This document shows positions 19,107 through 28,627 of a stretch of 64,000 nt of DNA, piece after piece; within the stretch, counting starts at the first letter, position 1; each line of letters begins with the position of its first letter. The notes beneath the pieces are model-generated. The model did no database searches. It was not told where the DNA came from and worked only from the letters and a program-made list of their open reading frames with translations. The stretch covers positions 2,170,001 through 2,234,000 of the forward strand of contig OY101116.1 in assembly GCA_956465555.1 (NCBI GenBank). The letters run 5' to 3'. The position numbers and the translations under genes are program-made. Source of the DNA: Nitzschia sp. pyKryTriq1 (Eukaryota > Bacillariophyta > Bacillariophyceae > Bacillariales > Bacillariaceae).

Positions 19107-20575
19107 TTACTCGACAAATTTCTTGAAAAGAATAGCAGCATTGTGTCCTCCGAAACCCAAGTTCGTGCTCATGGCCCCGACAACTTCCATTTCACGCTTC
19201 TCGTTGGGAACATAGTCGAGGTCGCATTCAGGGTCAGGTGTCTCGTAGTTGATAGTAGGAGGAACGACATTATCGTAAATACTTCGAGCGGCTACAACTG
19301 CCTCAAGACCTCCTGCTGCACCCAAAGTGTGGCCAGTCACACACTTGGTAGAGGATACAACGAACTTGCCGTTCTTGGACGTGGCGTGTTCACCGAAGAC
19401 GGATTTGATGGCCATGGTTTCAAATTTGTCATTGTACGCCGTCGATGTACCGTGAGCATTGACGTAGTTGATTTCAGATTTGTCCATGCCGCTCATAGAT
19501 ATCGCCATCTCCATTGCGGCAGCGAGACCCCTTCCTTCTGGTGCAGGGGTCGTAATGTGGTAGGCGTCGCATGTTGCACCGTATCCGACAAGTTCCGCAT
19601 AGATCTTAGCGCCCCGCTTCTTTGCAGACTCTAGACTTTCAAGTAGAATAACACCAGCACCTTCTCCCATGATGAATCCGCCACGACCGGCATCGAATGG
19701 ACGAGATCCTGCCGTCGGGTTGTCATTGAAATTGGTGTTCATCGCCTTCATGGCACAAAATCCAGCAAAGCAGAGTGGCGTAATTGTTGCCTCTGTGCCC
19801 CCAGCAAGCATGCGATCCACGTGTCCATCTTGGATCATTCCCATGGCTTCGCCAATGGCGTGACTGCCGCTAGCACAGGCAGAGGTAATACCATAATTTG
19901 GTCCTTGACATCCCATTTCAATTCCAATGACACCCGATGCAGTGTTTCCAAGCAGAGCAGGAATGGTGAATGGAGACACCTGTAAACACACGTGTCGGTT
20001 AGAGACCTATTTCCTTTGCACTTTCGGGGCGATAGTATCCAGCGCTAGCGTACCTTTGGTTTTTCTGGGTTCTTGGCAAGTTTGAGGGTTTGTTCTTCAA
20101 AAGTCTCCATACCGCCAAAGGCAGTTCCGACCATCACACCAATCTTTTCTGGATTCTCAAGCGTCTCTGGAGTATCACCGACCCCGCCATCTCGTAGTGC
20201 TTGACGAGCAGCTGCGACAGCGAGGTGCGTGTACCGATCATTGGATTTGACGTTTTTGGGGTTGATGAAAAAATCATTGGGGTCAAACATCTCGTCGGGG
20301 ATCTCGCTGGCAATTGAGCATGGCATAAACGAGGCATCGAACCGTTTCACGGTCCCGACGCTCGATTTTCCGTCTAGACAGGCCTGAAAGAAATCTTCGT
20401 GGCCGATACCACACCCATTGACGACTCCCAGTCCAGTCACAACAACTCGGTGCTTCTCGGCGTTTAACTGTGTTGACGACGCAGTGGATGGAGCCGATTT
20501 TGTGCCACCCATGGAAAATGCATCTGCCTGGTGGCAGAAAAGAACGAGAACGGCGGTCGATAGTTGAAACCTCAT
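19107..20575 (-). CDS. fabF: Plastid 3-oxoacyl-[ACP] synthase II (KASII / FabF)
   Basis: Two exons, 20054..20575 and 19107..19979, with a 74-bp intron; 464 aa. The start ATG at 20575 opens a signal peptide (MRFQLSTAVLVLFCHQADAFS) with an ADAF cleavage motif and a short Ser/Thr-rich transit stretch, as expected for import into a complex plastid. The mature enzyme begins at RVVVTGLGVVNGCG. The Cys-His-His triad is present: Cys209 (TSACASGSH), His350 (NAHGTSTAYND) and His391 (KCVTGHTLGAAGG). GFGGHNAAILFKK closes the fold. KASII elongates acyl-ACP, mainly C16 to C18, in plastid fatty-acid synthesis. It is divergently arranged with the CBS-NhaD gene; the shared upstream region holds a TGACGTCA palindrome. 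Confidence 0.95.
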
Positions 20576-21189
20576 GTTTGTTGCTCCTGATAAATTGACT
20601 TTTTGAAACTTGATGAATCCTACCGGTATGAGAATGTCTCCAGAAGGGAGAGGGGACTGAGATCCGATATTAGATTTTTTGGGTTGGACGTTGGACCGCC
20701 TGTTGGCTTCATGACGACACACTGGCGTAAGCGCGATCGGAACGAGTTTACGTACGGCATCGTCGTCACAAATTTTGATCGGTCGAGCATCGAACACGCA
20801 CTTCATGAGGGGACGTCGTCAAGATCGATAATGCGACGTATCGCGCTCGACGTAGAGTTTACGTAGATGTGAACGCAAGCAACGGACACCTAAGTGACGT
20901 CATCGATTTTTTGGATAGAGAAGTATACAGTCATAAATATATGGAATGATCAAACGAACCCTCTCTCGCAAAGGTTGTGAAAAGATCGCATCACACCTTG
21001 CTCGGCCATTGGCGCACGACAAGGCTTCCGACAACCGACCAATCCTCGTCGTTGGTTTGATGTGTCCGCTTTCTCCTTTCCCAACTCTACCGTTCTTGCT
21101 ACTACTAGCTTGGAGATCCGATTAGTGGTAGTATTGGCATCCAAGCAAGGAGGGCACAAAATTTACAACTACAGTACTCCATTCTCATC
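20576..21189. promoter_or_regulatory. Divergent promoter region, KASII / NhaD-like
   Basis: 614 bp between two genes for plastid-directed proteins. It contains the palindrome TGACGTCA at 20895-20902, roughly mid-way, and several ACGTA/TACGTA words at 20750-20870. TGACGT elements are known from Phaeodactylum as CO2/cAMP-responsive sites bound by bZIP factors. Assigning that function here is inference. The left 230 bp are open on both strands but show no protein features. Confidence 0.5.
20895..20902. promoter_or_regulatory. TGACGTCA palindrome (CRE-like)
   Basis: Full 8-bp palindrome about 320 bp upstream of the KASII start and 288 bp upstream of the NhaD-like start. TGACGT-type elements bind bZIP factors and mediate CO2/cAMP response in Phaeodactylum. 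Confidence 0.45.
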
Positions 21190-23543
21190 ATGCTAAAGCT
21201 TCCGACCTCCATCCTCTTGGCATCCCTTCTGAAAAGTGGAGGCGCATTTGCGCCCATGTCCAGTCGGGGCACCGCCATGCCATCAACCTCGTCGTCGTCG
21301 TTTTTTGGTCAGCCCGCCCAAATTCCCAGCAGAAAGACGCAACTGTGTGTGGGAACCGATATTAATCCTGAGGATGTCATTCCTCTTGGACAGGAAAGTA
21401 TCCTCACTCCGGAAGGATACGGTTTTGCTAGCAGCGTTGGTAGAATCTTGAAGAATGCCGATAGAAAAAATGGTTTTTATCCGGCCAAAGCTTCGGATCT
21501 TGTGACCGATGTTATGGAAGGGATCACCGATGGCGAAGTGGACGTGGCCCTGGTTTTTGACGATGAAACGAACAAATTGGTCGGAATTTTCACAGAAACT
21601 GATTACATCAAGGTGAGCATTATTCATTCGATCATACAACACAAACGAAAGCATAATCCCGACATACGCGCCACTTACGATAATCCGTCGTATTTTAGTT
21701 CTCAATGGCGAGGGCCAGGTCTTCCAGTACCGAAGAGGAATCAGCAAAATATCTTGTGTCTGCAGTCAAAGAGTACATTACCCCTGCTAGTAAAATCGTT
21801 GCCCTGGCCAGCGAAGACACTGCCAACGTTGCTATTGCTGCAATGAAACAGGCCAAAGTGAGGCATCTTCTAGTTGCCGATAAAGTCGGCGGAAGAACTT
21901 TGTTGGACGAAAGTAAGATATCTGGTGTTATTAGTATGCAAGACGTCATGAGTGTTGTCCAAAAGGATGAGCGTCTGAGTCTTCAAACGCTTGCACGAAA
22001 ATACCCTGGTATCGCCAGTCCACTCGATCAGATGCGGGAGCAAATGAAATCGGATGCAAACCTTTATGCGACGGACCCCGAGACTGCGAAAACAGATGCT
22101 ATTCGCGTCGGAGCGGCCGTCATTTCATTTGCTTCTGTCGCGCTTTTCTTTTCTCAATCGGGATGGCTTCATGACAACGCAGACTTGGTCATGATTGGAA
22201 TCTTTGTGCTCGGGTACATCGGAATCATCTTCGAAGAGGTGTTCGAGACTAATAAAGCTGCCGTGGCTCTACTTATGAGCACAGGGCTGTGGGTGACTTA
22301 TGCTGATTACTTCGAAAGTGACGGCTTGGCTTCTTCGACAGTGTTGGAGCAACTAGGTGAACAGCTCAGTGAAGTTTCGGATATTTGCTTTTTCCTGTTG
22401 GCGGCTTCTACCATTGTTGAGGTTGTCGATGCTCATCAGGGGTTCAAAGTGGTTACAAATCAAATCAAGACCACTTCGAAAAAGTCCCTCTTCTGGACCA
22501 TCGGATTCCTCACATTCTTTCTTTCCGCCATCCTAAACAACCTGACCGTCACCATTGTCATGTGCTCGCTCCTGCGAAAGCTTGTACCCGTCGAAGAAGA
22601 CCGCAAGCTATTTGGCGCCATGGTGGTTGTAGCTGCCAACGCAGGCGGGGTGTGGACACCCATTGGTGACGTCACTACAACAATGCTTTGGATCAACAAC
22701 CAGCTTTCCACTATTCCGACTGTCACGGAGCTCTTCCTGCCATCTTTTGTTTGTTTGGTTGCGTCCCTCGCTTTCCTAGTTGGTCAAGTTGAAGAAGATA
22801 GCTCCCTGTCGAAATCTACCCTTCCAGAGCCGGCCGAGCTCGCCCCTCGCGGAAAGCTCGTGTTTTGGAGTGGTATCGCCTGTTTGCTGGCTGTACCAGT
22901 TTTCGCTGAATTGACAGGTCTTCCACCATATTTGGCTATGCTAACAGGCCTTGGAGCAATGTGGACCCTGACCGATGTCATTCATATGGGTGAAGATCAC
23001 GAGGAAGGTCTTCGTGTTCCTGCAGCTCTCGCCAAACTGGATACGGCGGGTATTCTATTTTTCCTTGGTATCTTGATGAGTATTGGTGTTCTGGATAAGA
23101 GTGGTCTCCTAAAGGAACTCGCCCTCTTCTTGAGTAACAATTTGCCCAGTCTTGATATCATCGCTACTGTCATTGGTATCGCTTCCGCGTTGATTGACAA
23201 CGTTCCATTGGTTGCTGCTACCATGGGAATGTACGAACTTACAGACTACGGCACGGATGACAAGCTCTGGCAACTGATTGCTCTCTGTGCTGGAACAGGT
23301 GGCTCCATTTTAGTCATTGGTTCTGCCAGTGGAGTTGCTCTGATGGGTTTGGAAAAGGTGGACTTTCTGTGGTACGCCAAGAAGGTTTCTATTGGTGCTG
23401 CCATTGGATACTTTGCTGGAATCGGGACGTATCTGTTGGAAAACGCCATTATCACGGGGACCTTGTTCAGTGCCGGCCTTCCCCAGCTGGCTTCTACAGT
23501 AGATATGGCCCAAGATTTGGCCTCTACTGCAGTTATTCTATAG
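21190..23543 (+). CDS. Plastid-targeted NhaD-type Na+/H+ antiporter with N-terminal CBS pair
   Basis: Two exons, 21190..21612 and 21699..23543, joined by an 86-bp intron; 755 aa. The presequence MLKLPTSILLASLLKSGGAFAPM carries the AFAP cleavage motif. Residues about 95-255 form a CBS pair (ASDLVTDVMEG, VALVFDDETNKLVGIFTETDYIK and, after the intron, VKEYITPASKIVALASEDT, GVISMQDVMSVV). The rest is an ion-transporter family protein of about 12 membrane helices with NhaD signatures: FFLSAILNNLTVTIVM, VVAANAGGVWTPIGDVTTTMLW and ASALIDNVPLVAATMGMY. NhaD exchanges Na+ for H+ and plants have chloroplast-envelope NHD1. CBS pairs sense adenine nucleotides, so the fusion suggests energy-linked gating, which is inference. 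The intron falls inside the CBS region. Confidence 0.9.
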
Positions 23544-23770
23544 AGATCATGATGATGCAGTCGGGAAGTTTCAACTATTTTCTAAAGTTACTCGCATATG
23601 AAAGGATATTTCATACGGATGTGGGAGCAAGAATCCTAGAAGTACATTATTAGCTTTTCGAGTGTGAGAAACAGTTTGCTAAAAGCTTATCGCAGGCGGT
23701 CTTTCTACTTCCTGTGCACGTTGAACGTGGTGATTGGATTATTTCAGAAAGAGAAGATGAGAGAGGCTCG

Positions 23771-23794
23771 ATGATGATGATGATGATGATGATG
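23771..23794. repeat. ATG trinucleotide microsatellite
   Basis: Eight tandem ATG units in the intergenic region downstream of the NhaD-like gene. Confidence 0.9.
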
Positions 23795-23865
23795 TCAAGG
23801 AATGAATGATGATTGATTGTTCGATCTCGGATTAGTTAGTCCGACTGCTGTGCTTATTATGACCT

Positions 23866-24002
23866 ACCGGTACCGCAGATTATTCACCCCTGAACCTACC
23901 GGTACAGTACGTCTACAGAATACCCTACAAGTACTGTACCAGGTACTTGGTACCTGGTACCGTACCACGTGTCCCCTACTCGTACTGTACTGTACCGGTT
24001 AC
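23866..24002. repeat. Self-complementary GTAC-rich tract
   Basis: Within about 135 bp the words CTACCGGTACC, GTACTGTACCAGGTAC, TGGTACCTGGTACCGTACC and GTACTGTACTGTACCGG follow one another. They can pair with each other in many registers. The same vocabulary recurs in most intergenic spaces of the window. Confidence 0.75.
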
Positions 24003-24378
24003 ACCAACTCAAGCTCGCCAGAAGATGACACAACATCATGTCGTAAACTAAAACTGTACGAACTATGATATAGCTGATGCCATTCTATTTACCAGTAGTC
24101 GTACGCTTTACGCGCAGGTGTACCGGTACAGTAGTAAACGTCGTCTGTACGATGTCCGTGCTTTGCCATTGGCGGATGACGGCCAGTTTGCTGCCACACC
24201 GGCCGCCGCAAAAGCTGAATAAAGCCGAAAGCAGGGGCGAAAGCATCATCATCAAAACCATTTTCATTTTGCTTGAGTGGTTGTAAGTTGTGTTCTACTC
24301 GTACATACCTGCCAAGTCAAAACAAGCATAAAAACAACATCCCCAATATCTATTCCGATATAGAAACGCACGCAGAAA

Positions 24379-25056
24379 ATGGGAGACGCAATGGAAGTCG
24401 ACGACACCGCGGCAGCAATCGCTGCCCCCAGTATCCGCGGAGGTTTGAACCCGGATGCCGCCCGGCTCTTTCGGGTGTACCGGACCATTACCAATATGTT
24501 AACCAAGCGTGGGTACATGGTCACCAATGAAATGCGAGAGATGACACCAGCATCCTTCAGAGAACGATTCGGTGAATTTCCGAGCCGAGAGTCGCTAACG
24601 ATGTTGGTCGAAAAGGCCGATGATGAAACCAATCAGCTATTTGTCTTCTTCCCAGAGGACGAAAAGGTCGGGGTCAAGCCAATCAAAGTGTACACGGATC
24701 GAATGCGGGCAGAAAATGTAGGAAATGCTATCATGATACTACGGGTCGATATTACACCATTCGCCAAACAGGCTGTGCAAGAGATGAGCGACAGCTTCCG
24801 CATCGAGCATTTCAAAGAGGCAGAACTCTTGGTGGATATTACGAATCACACCCTAGTTCCCGAGCACCAGGTTCTCACCCCGAATGAAAAGACGGAACTT
24901 CTCAAGAGATATCGATTGAAAGAAACTCAGCTTCCTCGTATTCAGCCGAACGATCCTGTTGCGAGGTACTATGGAATGAAGCGGGGAATGGTGGTCAAGA
25001 TCATTAGGCCTTCAGAAACAGCTGGGCGATATGTCACCTATCGGATTTGCATGTAA
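24379..25056 (+). CDS. RPB5: DNA-directed RNA polymerases I, II and III subunit RPABC1 (RPB5)
   Basis: Single exon, 225 aa. An N-terminal jaw domain (LFRVYRTITNMLTKRGYMVTNEM, FPSRESLTMLVEKADD, LFVFFPEDEKVGVKPIKVY) is followed by the assembly domain shared with archaeal RpoH. The latter contains LLVDITNHTLVPEHQVLTPNEKTELLKRY and ends with QLPRIQPNDPVARYYGMKRGMVVKIIRPSETAGRYVTYRICM. RPB5 is shared by all three nuclear RNA polymerases and contacts downstream DNA. Length and all conserved blocks are normal (human 210 aa). The extra N-terminal residues (MGDAMEVDDTAAAIAAPS) are acidic and Ala-rich. Confidence 0.97.
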   Translation: MGDAMEVDDTAAAIAAPSIRGGLNPDAARLFRVYRTITNMLTKRGYMVTNEMREMTPASFRERFGEFPSRESLTMLVEKADDETNQLFVFFPEDEKVGVKPIKVYTDRMRAENVGNAIMILRVDITPFAKQAVQEMSDSFRIEHFKEAELLVDITNHTLVPEHQVLTPNEKTELLKRYRLKETQLPRIQPNDPVARYYGMKRGMVVKIIRPSETAGRYVTYRICM

Positions 25057-26009
25057 TGCTTCTGCTTGCGACTGCAGAGGGTTAAAGGAAATAATGTTAT
25101 ATCTACTACTGTATTTCTGAGTCAGCAAGTTCCATCCAAGCAAATAATAGTCGTTGCCTCGACCCATTTTGAATTACGTCTTAGATCGTGGACTCTATGT
25201 TGAAACGCAATCCGTAGCAAGAAGAGGAGCAACTTTATATTTTACCGAGACGGAGGGATGTGGATGCATTGAAGTTTTCCAAGCCATCCCTTCAGTCACT
25301 CTACTAGTAGAGTCTCCTGGAAGTACCAGGTACCTGTCTACCGGTATATTTGCACCGGTAGCTGGCCGGACGGTCGGGGAGCAGACCAGTCTGTCCTCGT
25401 CCGTCGGGTCTGCGCGCCTGTCGGACAAAGTGTGATCGAGAGACGAGGGACGAATGTTCGTCGTTGCTCGGGAGAGGTGGAACAATCATCGGACAGCTCG
25501 CTTTTCACAGAATCGATCATCGTCAAAAGCGTTGATACTGCGAAAACATAGATTGTAGAGTAAAAGTCTTTGTGCTCTCTAATACGTACTGTAGTTTGAG
25601 GGCTATATCATCGGTCTACAGTGTCCGAGAGAGTGGAGGGTTAGTTGGCGCCTGCGCCACGGGTAGAGCTGTACCGTACACGGGTACAGGTACAAGTAGT
25701 CCTCTTTGAAAGAGGACTACTCGTTGGGTCGATTTAGTCATTCGGAACATAACGCTCTCCGCTTCTCAACGGTCAAGCGGACCAACTTTTCATGCCCGTC
25801 TCGGGCATAGCATGCAACCACATCCAATAACGCAACTTGACGACTCCTCATGATGACTCCTCCTCACTCCTCATCAATCAACAACAAAGTAAAGAAGAAC
25901 AACAAAAACTGCCACCGGGGTCTGGGGAAAATAAAAGCACTTCGGTTATCGTCGTTGTTACAATAGCTGCGACTTATATCCATATAATATCGGCAGGAGC
26001 AGCACAACT
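25057..26009. other. Intergenic region carrying a dispersed repeat copy
   Basis: About 0.95 kb without a convincing gene. A segment at 25352-25478 matches, in inverted orientation, a segment at 51391-51534 (listed separately). GTAC-rich sequence lies at 25320-25360 and 25670-25700. Inverted CCTCTTTGAAAGAGG words around 25698-25720 could form a hairpin. Confidence 0.6.
25352..25478 (-). repeat. Dispersed repeat, copy A
   Basis: On the minus strand this segment reads CCTCTCCCGAGCAACGACGA, continues to GATCACACTTTGTCCGAC and then GACCCGACGGACGAGG to CTACCGGTGCA. The same blocks in the same order occur on the plus strand at 51391-51534. That copy has about 25 extra bases between the first and second block and small indels near GCGCG and CCGG. 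The block near the end contains an almost perfect CAGACTGGTCTG palindrome. Confidence 0.85.
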
Positions 26010-27227
26010 ATGCCAGATATCCCCGCCAGCGAGTACATCAATAGCCTGCTCACGGCTTATCAGTATGGTGAGAAAATCTACAGCCAAGCTGTCTCGGATG
26101 TGATCGCAGCAGAGGTTCGTCGGGATGAGGCGAGAAAGGCCAGAGATGAATTGCTTGTGCGCCTTGAGAATGCGAGAGAAAAGTATTCGCCCGATGGCAG
26201 CAGTCCAAAGACTTCCGACACTGCTCTTCCAAGGGCCAATAACACTACCCCCCCAAGGGGACGTGCGGGCAAAATAAGCAATGGCGCTGTAAGGCGGAAG
26301 CAGGCCCCTCAACCCCAAATTAAGAACACAATTGCGAATGCGGGTGGCAATGAGAAAATCGTGCCAGCAGAGGGACCCAAGACTCCAACGAGGCCTCTGC
26401 AACAGGTGGAGGCGCCATACGTAGCAGCTACATCTACACTTTCACCGCCATTTACCCCCAGTGGAAGAAAGAGCATTAAGAAAACAATCGCCAGCCTGGA
26501 GGCCAATGAGAAAGGAATTCCAGCAGAGGCACCCAAATCTCCAGCAAAGCCTAAACAGAAGGAGGAGGCGTCACCAGTTCCCACTACGCCAACACCACCC
26601 ATCTCCTCTGATATTTTGATGTCCCCGACGGCCGGATCGAAAAAGCCACCGAGGATATTTTTAAGTCCAGGGACGCCGAGAAAACGATCTTCCAGGTTTG
26701 TTACGTTGACACCCCTAGAGGATACAAAGCCGATATTAGATATTGCACCGGGCAGAACCCGCGAATGGTACGAGAAGAATTTCGACTGTGACTCGTGTGG
26801 ATTGGTGAAAAATTTCTACAAGGCAGCATTTGGAACGAAAACGAACGAAAAAACGCAGAAGGTCACAGTGAGGACAGTTGTGATGAATGATGAGTGGAAT
26901 GAACTGGTGACCGATACAAGCCAAATACAAGAGATGTACATTGGAAAAAGAGCCGACAAAGATGGCAAGCCCAATCCTCGCGATAAAGCGGCGGAAGCTC
27001 TTGTCAGCCCCCCGCAAAAAGAACCGATTGCATTCTTCTTTGCGCCGAAGAAATCGCAAGACACAAGTCTGGTATTCTATGGGGGGCACTGGAAGGTGAT
27101 AGATGGAAAGATGCTGAATCCACCCCGAGCGGTGAATGGGCAAATGCGGCAGTGTTTGGTGAAGTTTGCCTTTGTGGGAGTTGACCGTCTCATCTTAGAG
27201 GCGCTCGATAATAAGGTCTCACCATAG
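26010..27227 (+). CDS. Uncharacterised protein with duplicated linker and C-terminal globular domain
   Basis: Single exon, 405 aa; not recognised. Residues 1-60 form a predicted helix rich in Ala/Glu/Arg (SDVIAAEVRRDEARKARDELL). Residues 70-240 are a Pro/Thr/Lys-rich linker. It contains two imperfect repeats of about 48 residues: one runs from NTIANAGGNEKIVPAEGPKTP to SPPFTPSG, the other from KTIASLEANEKGIPAEAPKSP to TPPIS. Residues about 255-400 look globular: REWYEKNFDCDSCGLVKNFY, VRTVVMNDEWNELV, IAFFFAPKKSQDTSLVFYGGHWKVIDGKM and RQCLVKFAFVGVDRLILEALDN. SPGTPRKRSSR and SPKT-type sites could be phosphorylated. Start at 26010 is the first ATG of the frame. No targeting signal is seen, and a nuclear or cytosolic role is only a guess. 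Confidence 0.7.
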   Translation: MPDIPASEYINSLLTAYQYGEKIYSQAVSDVIAAEVRRDEARKARDELLVRLENAREKYSPDGSSPKTSDTALPRANNTTPPRGRAGKISNGAVRRKQAPQPQIKNTIANAGGNEKIVPAEGPKTPTRPLQQVEAPYVAATSTLSPPFTPSGRKSIKKTIASLEANEKGIPAEAPKSPAKPKQKEEASPVPTTPTPPISSDILMSPTAGSKKPPRIFLSPGTPRKRSSRFVTLTPLEDTKPILDIAPGRTREWYEKNFDCDSCGLVKNFYKAAFGTKTNEKTQKVTVRTVVMNDEWNELVTDTSQIQEMYIGKRADKDGKPNPRDKAAEALVSPPQKEPIAFFFAPKKSQDTSLVFYGGHWKVIDGKMLNPPRAVNGQMRQCLVKFAFVGVDRLILEALDNKVSP

Positions 27228-27348
27228 TTTGTGAGAATAACTAGGGAAATGTTGCTTGCGATGGGATCAAGAAACGTTTTTAACAGTGACATCTTTTTCA
27301 TTGAGTTGCTAATCTACTGAGAAAAGCACTGTAGTTCTGAGGAATTCT

Positions 27349-27789
27349 TCAACGCCGACGTTTTCCAACCTTTTCTTTTTTCCACCGACGGCTCGACCTG
27401 GAGCATGGGCGGGCTCCATGGTTAGCCCTCTTGGGTCGCCTGGCATTTCGATTCATTACAGAAATTTCCTCCTGTAGAATATTTGTAGGGTCCGTCCATC
27501 CAATGTTGGTGGGCAAGCGCAAACATTCCAGATTGACCGTTTTATTTGAGGCATGAACAGTCTTTGGAAGAGGAAGATAATGGGACAGAAGACCACCCAG
27601 TAGAATATCGGCATTGACGGTCTCCTTTCTTTGCAAATTAGCTTTGGCACCCCAAAGTGGGACTCCTTCACTGTGTGGAGGCGCAACGTTTTGCCGCGTC
27701 ACAACGCTCAACATGCATCTTGAGACATTGCCGTAGCTTCCCGCCTGTCCTTGCAGCGTAAACTTCATAAAACTCCGTACAGCGAGCAT
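27349..27789 (-). CDS. Small basic protein, possibly mitochondrial
   Basis: Single exon, 146 aa, convergent with the preceding gene (121-bp gap). The N-terminus (MLAVRSFMKFTLQGQAGSYG) has positive charge and no acids for about 40 residues, consistent with a mitochondrial presequence. The C-terminus is strongly basic (NARRPKRANHGARPCSRSSR then WKKEKVGKRRR). The ANHGARPCS phrase looks like a conserved motif of small organellar proteins, but I cannot name the family with confidence. A ribosome-associated role would fit the charge. Middle region: LPLPKTVHASNKTVNLECLRLPTNIGW. Codon usage and an intact frame argue that it is real. Confidence 0.5.
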   Translation of the reverse strand: MLAVRSFMKFTLQGQAGSYGNVSRCMLSVVTRQNVAPPHSEGVPLWGAKANLQRKETVNADILLGGLLSHYLPLPKTVHASNKTVNLECLRLPTNIGWTDPTNILQEEISVMNRNARRPKRANHGARPCSRSSRRWKKEKVGKRRR

Positions 27790-27861
27790 AACTACAGTAC
27801 TTGACCGAACAGTTTACTTGCAGCTCTCCCCTCGGCCTTGAGAAGCGCTCGAGATGTCAGC

Positions 27862-27862
<1 letters not shown>

Positions 27863-27890
<28 letters not shown>
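27863..27890. repeat. ATG trinucleotide microsatellite
   Basis: About nine tandem ATG units just upstream of the small basic protein gene on the minus strand. Confidence 0.9.
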
Positions 27891-27892
<2 letters not shown>

Positions 27893-28477
27893 CTTCTTCC
27901 TTGCGTTGTCCGTGCGGTCTCCAGAGTACCTGTTGTGGTACCGGTACAGTACTGGTACCAGGTTCCGTACCGGTACGAGTATGTGTGTCTGTGTGGATCT
28001 TCGATCTTCGGCGAGATGCGAGATGCGATCTGTTGTGCGTTGCTGCGTTGCTCCCTTTCTTTGCTGTTTGCTGTGAGGTCACGTCGCCTGCGTTATGGTC
28101 GTGCTGGATGGGCTGAGTGGTGGTGGGAGGGAGCGGACCGCGGACAGACAGTCGCAACGTCACAGGCGTCTGTCAACGACTGCATGAGCTCGCCGTGCTT
28201 CCCGACACTCGACACTCTGCTACACAAGTACCGGTACTCGTGGGAATGACACAGGAGAAGAGAAGTCGAGTGAGTCAGAGTTTCTTCCGTCGGACTGACG
28301 GACGGACTGGGCATATCAAATTCGATCGAAACACGCACGCACACTGTTTACTACCGGTACCCGTGTACCGGTACGTACCTGAACACCGACCGGCGCCTGC
28401 CGCGGGCAGGTGTAACACTACGGTGCCTTCAAATACCGACTCCGTGTACCACAATTCTTCGTAGACTTGCACGTAGA

Positions 28478-28491
28478 GCGTTGGAGTCGGT
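28478..28491 (+). repeat. Left arm of inverted repeat bracketing the transposase-like gene
   Basis: GCGTTGGAGTCGGT here is exactly reverse-complementary to 34521-34534. It lies 136 bp before the start codon of the 1643-aa frame. Both arms are followed on the inner side by a TTGACT word. It could be part of a terminal inverted repeat. Confidence 0.5.
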
Positions 28492-28627
28492 TGACTGGCA
28501 CGAATAGTTTCTCCGACTCCAGCGCTTTTCCGATTTTGGCGCGCAAGGCACAAAGAATGACATGTTGTTCTTCTTATTGTTTGTCTCTTTCCCTCGTACC
28601 AAGTACAAAATATAATATAATACTAAC

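Larger units (their letters stand above)
23544..24378. other. Intergenic region with ATG microsatellite and GTAC-rich tract
   Basis: About 0.8 kb. It contains an (ATG)8 microsatellite (23771-23794). Between 23866 and 24002 lies one of the densest GTAC tracts of the window, with GGTACC and ACCGGT words repeated. A further ACCGGTAC motif is at about 24122. No gene is recognised. Confidence 0.6.
27790..28627. other. Divergent intergenic region with ATG microsatellite and GTAC tracts
   Basis: About 0.84 kb. An (ATG)n run lies at 27863-27890 and GGTACCGGTACAGTACTGGTACC-type sequence at 27937-27985. More GTACCGGTAC words are at 28228 and 28350-28380. The left arm of a 14-bp inverted repeat that brackets the next gene is at 28478-28491. 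No other gene is recognised. Confidence 0.6.

Noticed and set aside
25154-25526. Overlapping open frames on both strands in the dispersed repeat
   Set aside because: The frames coincide with a repeat whose two copies differ by an indel that is not a multiple of three, so no conserved protein is implied.
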